Of a stretch of DNA of 64,000 nt, positions 1-9,400 are shown in pieces. Under the pieces are notes generated by a model. The model saw nothing but the letters and a program-made list of their open reading frames with translations, made no database searches and was not told where the DNA came from. How positions within the stretch are numbered: position 1 is the first letter of the stretch; every line of letters begins with the position of its first letter. The translations under genes and the position numbers were made by a program. The stretch is from contig JBAHVR010000321.1 in the NCBI GenBank assembly GCA_036898135.1, positions 43,501 through 107,500 on the forward strand. Reading direction: 5' to 3'. Origin of the DNA: Oncomelania hupensis. Lineage: Eukaryota > Mollusca > Gastropoda > Littorinimorpha > Pomatiopsidae.

Positions 1-421
1 ATATCCGCGACATACAATCAACACAAGCATTCAAAAAGGCCCTCAAAACCCACCTCTTCAAACTTCACTATTCAGAATGATTTGTATCCCGCTGCCATTC
101 TCTCCTCTTTGTCTTTGTCTGATCAGTAAGTGTATACGCGGCTGTAAATATTTATACTGTTTTTCCTCCTGGGCCTAACCGGGCATATAAATAGCTGTGA
201 ATAGGTTTTTGCTATTCTATTTGTTTTTTCTGTCATTTGTGTACATAGTTGTAAATTGTAATTTGTGTACATAAGTGTAAATAATTTGTACCCTTACTGT
301 TCTGTCTTTTGGTGTATTGTAGCTAAAGCGATGTTTTATCGAGTGCATGTACATATATGTAATGACTATGTAAAGCGTGGTGAGTCTGGTCATAGGCTGG
401 AGTATCCGCTATATAAAAATC

Positions 422-469
<48 letters not shown>

Positions 470-470
470 C
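1..470 (+). mobile_element. LINE 3' end (CR1/L2-like C-terminus and 3' UTR)
   Basis: The first 80 bases read in one frame as a LINE carboxy terminus (IRDIQSTQAFKKALKTHLFK, then a stop at 78-80). The pattern 'FKKALKTHLF' just before the stop is common at the end of CR1/L2-type reverse transcriptase ORFs. About 340 bp of AT-rich 3' UTR follows and ends in 'ctatataaaaatcc' joined to an (ATT)n run at 422-470, the usual tail structure of such elements. The 5' part lies outside the window. The family is inferred from a short stretch only. Confidence 0.6.
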
Positions 471-471
471 C
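422..471. repeat. (ATT)n microsatellite
   Basis: About 16 perfect ATT/TTA units. It serves as the tail of the plus-strand LINE on its left and marks the point where the minus-strand LINE RNase H frame on its right is cut off. Confidence 0.95.
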
Positions 472-886
472 AGCAAAATTGAACATTTGTTCCATTTATG
501 ATTAAACTATGAATAAGATATTTAATTTCATCTATAATATAACAGCCTTCTTTATTAGAATTTGAATCCAAAGTTCGTAAAACTGAGTTAGAATCAACAC
601 AAAATAATATATTGAGAAAGTCAGTTTGTAAACTAATGATTTTATTCAATGCCATAAGTATAGCAATAAGTTCTGCAGTAAATATTGAATGTCCTTTCCC
701 TAAAAAGTAAGCCTCGTTAACTTTTAAAGCAGGTATAACATAATCTGCTCCTGTTTCACCTGATTCTAAAACAGAACCATCAGTATAAATTTGTAGGTAA
801 GAATAATATTTTTCATAGATATGTTCCTTTGCTTCTGCTGCTAATAAAACGACGTTTTCCTGTTTTCTTAATTCAGAATAGTCCAT
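472..886 (-). pseudogene. RNase H domain of LINE, truncated
   Basis: It reads 'LQIYTDGSVLESGETGADY' with the catalytic D of TDGS, followed by 'FTAELIAILMALNKI' (catalytic E) and 'ILFCVDSNSVLRTL' (catalytic D). The frame then runs into the (ATT)n tract, so the last part of the domain and the C-terminal zinc-finger region are missing. The linker between RT and RNase H is at 1212-937. Presence of RNase H separates this element from Jockey and RTE families that lack it. Confidence 0.8.
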
Positions 887-1634
887 GTCAAAATTTGCTC
901 GTTGAAGTTCCCAATTAGGTATAGGTATTTGGGAAATTATGTTTGAATCGAATTTTTACAATTTAAATTAGATTCGTTCATGAGCTCATTTGTATATGTT
1001 AAAATAGTCTGTAAATAATTAATACTCAGTGCTCTTTTGGGAAAATGTAAATCAGAGCGTATTTCTAATTCTGAATCTGTGAAATTGTCAACTGCAGATG
1101 CCCTCACTATATATTTAGCACATGATAATTTTCTCCATTCATGTAATGGTAATACACCAGCAGCGTTATAAGCACCAGATGTTTTTGTGTGTATTGGAAC
1201 ACCAATAGCCATTTTAATTGCTTTGAAGTAATTTTAATAAGTATTTTGGAGCAGAGAAGTATACCTCTTGGCCATATGTTAATTTAGATCGAACAAGCAT
1301 GAACACACCAGGTGAATCAAATTTTGTGTATCTTGTCCCCATTTTTGATAACTTACAATCTTTATTAAATTTAAACTTTTAATAGCCTTTTGCAACAAAT
1401 AATGTATATGTTTCTTCCAACTTAAATTTCCTGTAAAATAAACGTCAAGAAATGTAACTTCATTTACATATTGCAATTCTTCATTACCAATATAAAATTT
1501 CGGTAGCAGTTTTGGACCAGTTCCTTTATTAAATAATAACATATTTGTTTTTTCTTTTCACAATTCAAGTCCATTTACTTTTATGTATAAGTGAATATTA
1601 TTTAATTCATTCTGATACACATTCTGAATATGTT

Positions 1635-2138
1635 TTATTTCAAATAAAGATTTTTTCTTTTTAAAGAGACATTTATCCACATTGCAATATCATCTGCATA
1701 TTGAACTAAATTTATTTGTTTACCTACATGTTGAGGCAAGTCATATAACAATATATTAAATAATAAAGGTGATATTATTGATCCTTGTGGTATGCCCATA
1801 TTAATATTATAAGCTGAGGAGTAAGAAATACCTACCTTTGTTATTATTTTTCTTCCATTTAGGAAATCTTTAATATATTTAAAAATATTGCCAGAAAGGC
1901 CTATAGTTTTTAGCTTGTATAAAAGTCGAGCGTGCCATACTCGATCATACGCTTTTTTCACATCAAAGAAAGTGGCCAATATATTTTTCCTTCGAGAAAA
2001 TTGCTTCTTAACTTGTGTGGTTAATTTAACTAAGTGATCTACTGTTGACCTACCTTTTTTAAAACCAGCCGGATTCGTTGGTATTATTTTATTTTTGTTG
2101 CAATAATATGATAATCTATTTAATATTCTTTTTTCCAT
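1635..2138 (-). pseudogene. Reverse transcriptase core of LINE
   Basis: A 167-residue open segment. 'AGFKKGRSTVDHL' and 'ATFFDVKKAYDRVWH' are RT motifs, 'GIPQGSIISPLLFNILLYDL' is the template/primer-grip region, and 'VQYADDIAMW' carries the catalytic YADD. A thumb-region piece continues in another frame at 1542-1279 ('VTFLDVYFTGNLSWKKHI'). This domain copies element RNA at the nicked target. The frame is broken on both sides. Confidence 0.9.
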
Positions 2139-2815
2139 TATTTTACCAGCATGTGATGTAAGTGCAATAGGACGACAACTTGAAGATTCATGTCGATGTT
2201 TTCCTGCTTTTAATAATGGTACTATTATTGATGTTTTCCATAAATCGGGTAAAATATTATCTTCTCAGCACTTATTAATAATTGTATGAAAATGATGTAT
2301 CCATGGTAATGGTAGATGATTTAATAAAGTATATGACAAGCCATCTGGACCAACTGCAGATTTCTTATTATCAAGATTTTTGATTGCATCTTTTACCTCC
2401 GATAATGTAATTTTCGAATTTATATGCAAAGCATTATCTGGATAAGGATCTTCATAAAATTCTGATGTTTCTTCAATTTGCCTTTTTGTTTATTCTTCTT
2501 GAGTAAGACTGCTGGTGTTGTTTGCATTTGCAAACATTTTACAAAGTTCTTCTGCTTTATCTTTTGGAGTAGAAAATATTGTATTCATAATTTTTATTGG
2601 ACATTTTGGTAACTGAAATCCATTTTTCATTTCATTAGCTTTTTTCCAAACATTATTTGCATCACTTGGACTTGATATTTCTTTAGTGCAAAAGTTTTTG
2701 CAGTGTTGTTTTTTTGCTACTGCAGTTATCTTGTTACAATTATGTTTTCCAATTTTCATTTCTCTGTGCGCAGAAACAGACCTGTATTTTATCCACCTTT
2801 TGTATGCATTCTTTT

Positions 2816-3475
2816 TTAATTTAACTGCATCTGCACAAGCACTATTCCACCAAATATTACCTTGATGTGGTTTTTTTTCAAAGAACCCCTTTTTATAGGT
2901 ATGGAATTGTTAGCTGCTGAAATTATTGTATTTGTGAACATTGTACAAAGTGCATTAATGTCTCCATTATCAATAAAATGTTTTTCAGAATTCAATAAAT
3001 ACATTTGATATTGATTCCAGTCTGCACGATCATATATATATTTAGGAATAACATCATTTTCTACTTGAATATCTGGTTTTTCATTCATGGTGGTCAAAAT
3101 TGGAAGATGATCGCTGCCTAAGGAATCAATTTCTACATCCCATGTGCTGTCTATAACCAAATCAGGTGATACAAATGTTAGATCTATTGCAGAAGGCTGT
3201 TGTGTTTCTACATCAGGAATCCTTGTTAATTTACCATCAGTCAAAAATACAAGACCAGAAAGGATAATATTATCAATAAAACGGTTATTAGTATTATACT
3301 GACATCCGTTATCCCAAAGTGATGAATGGGCATTAAAATCACCAACAATAATCCATTTATCATTTTTATCAACTAGTTTTAACCATTCAGTGTTGATATC
3401 ATCTGGACCCGTAGGATAGTAAACTGACACAATATTAATATTCAACTGACTGTGAATTTTCACCTTTAGGGCCAC
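2816..3475 (-). pseudogene. APE-type endonuclease domain of LINE
   Basis: An open segment of 219 residues carrying hallmarks of an exonuclease-endonuclease-phosphatase fold: 'IIVGDFNAHSSLWDN' (catalytic D-x-N), 'AIDLTFVSPDL' and the terminal 'LGSDHLPI' (S-D-H). In the family this domain nicks target DNA to prime reverse transcription. The first part of the domain lies upstream (3476-3660) in a shifted frame. It is followed by the linker to RT. It is not functional as it stands because of frame breaks. Confidence 0.85.
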
Positions 3476-3809
3476 AGAACATACATTATATAAATCTTTT
3501 GGAACTATAGATTGACAAGGGACATAATCTAAATCATTTCTTATATATATTGCAACTTTAACTTTTGTAATATTTTTTGTGTATTGTATTACTGGTGGGA
3601 AAAAATAACCTTCAATTTTAGGAAGTTTTTTTTAGATTTACATTTAATGACTGCAGTGCAAGAACGTGATGTTGTTTTGTTGTTAGATATTGCTTTAAAA
3701 GCTTTATGTTTGTAGATATGGACCTACAATTCCACTGAAATACACTAATTTTGTCTTCTACCATTAATTCAACTTGAAATTTGAAAGTCACATGTGAGAG
3801 TGTTATACA

Positions 3810-4322
3810 TCACAGTAAGACATTTATGTAATTCGTGGATATTTTCAGTGCTCCTTTTAGATTTGGATGAATGCAATCCTTATACAAAGATCTATTTGCA
3901 GCCCCTGTCTTGGTGATAAAGAGATTGTTATTGTCTACAAATTGGACGAACTTCTTTTCACAAGCTGCTCTAAGCGCTGCATTGGATGCATCAGCTTTCT
4001 TCCTCAGCTGACCTCTTGGAGGAACAATACAAGACATGTGAACGTGTGCTGTAGTGAATATTCCTTTGACTGCTGGAATCAACTTTAGCCAGTCTTTCAT
4101 AGTGATGCTTTTTAACCTACAGCTGTTCACACCAACATGAATGGTGATATGTTTTATTTCATTGTTTGATGCTTGGTCATCTAACCACTGTACCACATCA
4201 TGAATACTCAAACCAGATATGCAGATTAATTGTGTCTTAACTGCACCAACAACAAAGTCTTCTGGTTTGAGTCCACGCAGTACTGAATCTCCTATGATCA
4301 GATGTTCTGTTGTTTTTTCCAC
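3810..4322 (-). pseudogene. SGNH/GDSL-like esterase domain of LINE
   Basis: A 170-residue open segment that starts MEKTTEHLIIGDSVLRGL. The block I nucleophile motif is GDS at about residues 12-14. 'HVGVNS' at about 62-67 resembles the block III G-x-N, and 'DCIHPNLKG' at about 148-156 supplies the catalytic D-x-x-H. All SGNH catalytic elements are therefore present. Esterase domains of this kind occur in ORF1 or before the endonuclease of several animal LINEs (CR1, L2 and relatives), where they may aid lipid or membrane interaction; their role is not settled. The segment sits directly upstream of the endonuclease of the same element. Because the surrounding frames are broken, it is treated as part of a pseudogene. 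Confidence 0.75.
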
Positions 4323-4660
4323 CTTCTGGTCTTGCAGGCGCTAAAACGAACTGACATTGTCACTGTTGGATTTCTTCATTTTAGTAGATTCGTCTTTATT
4401 TTCCTCATTTCTTTTGCAGCCATCATTTTTTGCTGTTGATAACTTCTTTCCTTCTGTTGCAGTGTTTCCTTTTGTAACGTCTTTATTACATCGATGCAAC
4501 TTGAAGAGAAGACGCTCTGCATTGTCACGCTCTTGGGATTGCAAACTTGCGTCAGTTGAATCCGTCTGAAAGAAACCCTTATAGATGAAGAAGAAACTGT
4601 CAAAGTTTTTGCATCTTGCTTGTTAAGTAAAGGTATTGCTAACTTTTCCACAAAATCTGT

Positions 4661-5044
4661 GAAGGATCAGAAAGAAAGGAAGAAAAGAGAAATCACTTAG
4701 CGATATCGCCTCTGTGAGAAGTGATGTACGGTGGAGGAGTTATGTCCCTTCAACGTGACATGGGCTTGCTTTCGGTTCTTAGTCTCTTGTCTATAATATG
4801 GGGGGGGGGAGGGGTTAATTATATTTAAAAAAATGTTTTAGACGGCGATTTTCACCTTTTGCTGTTACAAATGTTTGAAATAAGGCTTTTCAAATTGGAG
4901 AAATTTTTTGTTTATACACATCAGTTTATTTTTTCATGACTTGCTGCCTCTTGACCGTAAGGGTGTTATCAGCACTTCCTAAACTGTAACCTGTGATATA
5001 GGTGGCTTTTGCATTGGTTTGTTGCTTGAAATAAACAGTATGTA
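4661..5044. other. Intergenic, no gene seen
   Basis: Holds a run of G at about 4801-4815 and AT-rich sequence up to the left LTR. I see no coding signal or repeat family match within the window. Confidence 0.5.
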
Positions 5045-6388
5045 TGTCAAAGCCCCCCCTTACGGTCCTTCGTTTCTCTTACCATAAAGGGGAACTCTGA
5101 GCAGTGTATGCAACCATACGTGAACAACGGATGAATAGATAGAGACAAGTATTACGTTGGCAAAATAAAACAACAATTTATTCACATGAACATAACATGG
5201 AGTCGTAAATGAATAACTAAAATTTATAAAGGTGATAAAATCAAACGACAGAATGAAATGTTCTTTGTTTTAAATAAATTAAATGGTTCTACACAGTATT
5301 CTCGTTCAGTCTCTTTGTTTTCCTTTTCTACTGTTCACTCATTGTTCGCACACAACCTATGCACTGTTTACAAATTTGTTGCTACTACTGTTATAACGAT
5401 TTCAGTTCACAAGTCCCGTTTTACAAATACATATCACACTCCTGCGATCAAACCTTTGCAATACGAAATTGCATAATAACAAAAACGTCCCGAAGACACT
5501 AGAGCATGAACTCGCTCAACGCAGGAGTGAAATGTATATATGTCCCGGGAACACAGTAGGCAAATAAACTAAAAATTGTCAATGCACTAGATGTAATCGA
5601 TAAGTGCATACACCTCGAATGTCACTGGGACTGTAGCTGCTACGATTAGATGCATCCGCCGTGGTCATCCAATATTTCAAAGTCTGTGGTGAAGAAGCGA
5701 AGGCAAAAAGTTCACTGGCAAAAAGTCTATTATAATATAATCGGTGAAAAGTGATGGTAAACCCAAAAACAAAGTCGAAGTTAAAGTTGAAGTTGAAGGT
5801 AAAATCGAAGTTGAAGATGAAACCAAAGGCAAAAAGCGAAAGGTACATCAACTACCCGTGGATACGGTGATGCGGCTAAGGTCGGATACGTCTCTTCATC
5901 CGCAGCATTCCTTTTGGTACAGGTAGGTCAACGGTCAGGTCTACTAGTCGTCTCGATCTTCATTGACTAAAACAAACAGTCGAACTTGCACCAGTTTCAA
6001 GGTCGAACTCTTTCTCCCTCATCGTTCTCAAACGACTTCTGGTGAAAACTCAAGTTCTTGTCGTAGGGCACCGCTACGTGAGGATATCACGTACGTATTT
6101 CCTTAAGCGTACAGTTGACGGATAAAGGATTAGCAGGGACGAAAAACGATTCAACACACTGCTCCTAGATTCACTGTTCCTGGGACCTCTCTCTGTAACC
6201 CAAATACCTGTCTTCTTTCTCTTTCGTCATTTCCTCTTTTCTACCACAATAAGTTACGTCACACTTTTCATTTACTTTTGTCCCGGCTTATTCAAAGGCA
6301 CACAAAACGATGATTCATAGGCACTTGCGAGAAGACCACCTATCTACAAACAACAATATAAAGTTCAAACTGAGTGTGGGTCGTGACA
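5045..6388 (-). repeat. 3' LTR of the gypsy-type element
   Basis: 1344 bp with TG...CA termini (TGTCA/TGACA). It matches 11664-13007 over its full length by eye, and matches the solo LTR at 29166-30880 apart from scattered substitutions and one 371-bp difference. Contains a short imperfect direct repeat of 'aagttgaag'-like units near 5775-5825. Small open frames inside it are repeated identically in both LTRs and are not thought to be genes. Confidence 0.97.
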
Positions 6389-6400
6389 TACCCCCCCCTC
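6389..6400 (-). promoter_or_regulatory. Polypurine tract
   Basis: On the minus strand a GAGGGGGGGGTA run lies immediately upstream of the 3' LTR start (TGTCACGACC). Purine runs at this spot prime plus-strand DNA synthesis in LTR retroelements. Confidence 0.85.
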
Positions 6401-6441
6401 AAGACAAAACCTTGGTTTTGTTCAAACTCAAAGTTCACGAC

Positions 6442-9400
6442 TTACACGTTTCTGCTCAAAAAGTCTGCAGTGACGTTTTCCTTTCCAGGAATACTTTCAA
6501 TAACCAGTGGAAACGACTGCATCAACAGCGCCCATCTCATCAACCTGCTGCTGGTAGTTTTCGATTTCTGAAGGTATTTCAGCGGTTGGTGATCAGTTTG
6601 TACGATGACTGTCCGATCGTACACATATTGCTGAAATCGTTGAAGTCCCCAAATCAACGCTAAACATTCCTTCTCAATCGTTGAGTAGTTCTTTTCTGCG
6701 GCAACTAACTTCCGGCTGACACAAGCCACTGGTTGGAGTCCGTGACCCTGATCTTGGCATAGTACTGCTCCAATACCTGTGTCTGACGCGTCTGTTTGCA
6801 AAACAAACGGTTTTTCGCCATCTGGCAGACAACATACAGGACTAGAGCACAACCTTTCTTTCAAAGTGTTGAAAGCTCTTTCGCATGCTTCCGTCCATGC
6901 GACTGGTCCTGTTTTTTCTCCCTTCGTCAGATCGGATAGAGGTGCGGCTATGGCTGCAAAGTTTGGTACAAACCTCCTGTAGTAGCTCGCTAACCCCAAA
7001 AACGACCTCACTTGTTTCTTTGTAGTTGGTTGTGACGTTTCTCCGATGCGATCCATTTTCTGACGGTCTGGTTGAATCTTACCTCGCCCTACCATGTGTC
7101 CCAGATACTCCAAACTTTGAAATCCTAGGAAACATTTTGACGGTCTTGCAGCTAACTGCACTTCGCGGAGTCTCTGACACAACGCTCTTAGACATTCCAA
7201 ATGCCTTTCTTTTGTTTGAGTAGCTATCATCAAATCATCCATGAAGTTGTCTATTTCAGGCATGTGAAGGGGTGCCAATAACTTCCGCATCATTCGGGAA
7301 AATATAGCTCCGGCAGTCTTCAATCCAAAAGGCATCACGCACCACTGGAACTGACCTTCAGGAGTGGTGAACGCTGTCTTTTCTTTGTCCTCTTTTTTCA
7401 TTGGGATTTGCCAATACCCTTTTGACAAATCTATTTTGCTCAGGTATTTCGCTTTTGCGAGCTTCGCGAACAAAAAATCGATATCAGGTAGAGGCTCAGC
7501 GTCGAAGACGATGTTACGATTCATTTTGCGAAAATCAACGCAAAATCGTATTTGTCCATCTTTTTTTTTCACTAGCACAATCGGTGAGCTATACGGTGAC
7601 GTTGCTCTCTCAATGACCCGTAATTTCATCATCGTTTCTACTTCATCCTTCACCACCTGCATTTGCGAATGAGGTAAAGGGTATTGTCTTGTACGGACTG
7701 GCTCTTCATTGATCATCTTTATCTCGCACGTATCCAAGGTGCATCGTAAAGGGAAATCAGTGAAAATGTCTGCATAGTCTGACACTATGTTTAGGATGTC
7801 CTCATGAATTTCTGGACATTCTGGGTCAACGTGTACATCTTTCGGACCCTCGGTCGCCACTAACGGACACGTTGGAATGTCGTTGCCCACTTGTTCTTCT
7901 TTCCATTGATCGTCTTCTGTCACTACTGCATCGACTGTCACTCTTTCTCTGCATTCTTTCAGCAGATTGACGTGGAAGAGTTTAGTTTTCCATCCTACTG
8001 ATATGCGATAATCGCATTCGCCAACTTTTTCTATGACTTCATAGGGTCCTTGCCAAGCCATTTGGAGTTTATTATGTTTAGTGGGTAGCAACAGCAACAC
8101 TCTGTCGCCTGCTTTGAAGACCCTGGTTTTCGCTTTTCGGTCAAAGTAGTGTTTCTGGCGCTCTGCAACACCTTTCATATGTTCTTTTGCTATCTGGCAC
8201 GTCTCCTCGATGCGATTGCGTAGATCGACTACGTATTCACTGCTCACTTTCACTTCTTCAGCAGCAATCTCCTTCGACCATAGCTCTCTCAACACGGCCA
8301 TCGGTCCTCTGACTGTTTTTCCGTATAGTAGCTCAAACGGTGAAAATCCAGTAGCCTCTTGAGGTACCTCTCGGTAGGCGAAAAGAAGAGCTGGTATGTA
8401 CCGGTCCCACATCCGTGGCTGTTCTGTAGTCAGTTTTCTCAGCATGGTCATCAGAGTGCCGTTAAACCGCTCAACCAGCCCATTACACTGAGGGTGGTAG
8501 GGTGTGGTGGCTTTTCCATGGATGGCCAACAATCTGTTCATTTCATCCATGACTGCTGACATGAACTGCGTCCCCCTGTCGGTTAGTATTTCACGAGGGA
8601 TGCCTACCCTCGACCATATGGTCCACAGAGCCTCTGCTACTTTTTCAGTGTCAATTCTTTTCAACGGAACTGCTTCTGGGTATCGTGTAGCGTAGTCGAC
8701 AACTACCAAAATGTATTGGTTACCTTGTTCCGACTTTGGTGCAATCGGACCTACAATGTCGATAGCCACTCTTTGGAATGGTTCGTCCATCAAAGGCATC
8801 TTTTGTAGGGGTACCTTGCTCACTCGACCCCTTGGTGTCACTCTCTGGCATTCAATGCATGATGCACAGTACCTGCGAACGTCTGCGCACATACCTGGCC
8901 AGAAAAACGTATTCCATATACGTTCGCGAGTTCGTTTTCCTCCTAGGTGTCCTGCCATGGGAGGATCATGAGCTAGCCTCATTACTTCTTTTCGTAGTTT
9001 CTTGGGAACTACTAGCTGCGATGTCTCCACTCCTCGCAACTGATGCAACCTGTATAGTAACCCTTTCTTTCGCGTGAATTTTACTGTAGCATTTCCTGAC
9101 TTCAGTTCGCTCTGGGCATCAGCCAACGCTCGAACTTTTTTAAGACTATCGTCTTCTTCTTGCAATGCAGCCAACTCTGTCGGTGTGACTTCCACTCCTA
9201 GAGTTTTCGATACCTGCAAAGGTACTGTCGCTCGTTTTTCACGTTCTATTTGTCCTCTTGTTTCGACTGCTGCTGCCACGGCACATTCACTACCATCAAT
9301 GGTAACTGGGCTTCGGTAACCAGATGAAAATGTAATCCAGTTACCCAGAAGAATGTCAGGTCCCATGTGGTCAAGGACGAACAGTTCAACAGTCCCTGTC

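Larger units (their letters stand above)
472..4660 (-). mobile_element. Decayed RNase H-bearing non-LTR retrotransposon (I/Nimb-like) with esterase domain
   Basis: Read on the minus strand, the order is an unrecognised polar segment (4651-4376), SGNH esterase (4322-3810), endonuclease (3475-2816 and flanks), a linker (2759-2490), reverse transcriptase (2138-1635, 1542-1279), a linker (1212-937) and RNase H (886-472). This is the layout of an APE-type LINE of the I/Jockey group with an RNase H domain. Frames are broken at several places (near 3480, 2490, 2145, 1560 and 925), and the 3' end is lost at the (ATT)n tract, so it cannot be active. It is AT-rich compared with the gypsy element next to it. 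The clade is inferred from domain content only. Confidence 0.85.

Noticed and set aside
5579..5926. Small proteins in the LTRs (also 12198-12545 and 29798-30077)
   Set aside because: They repeat with the LTR, lack domains, and the copy in the solo LTR is altered. Non-coding LTR sequence explains them.
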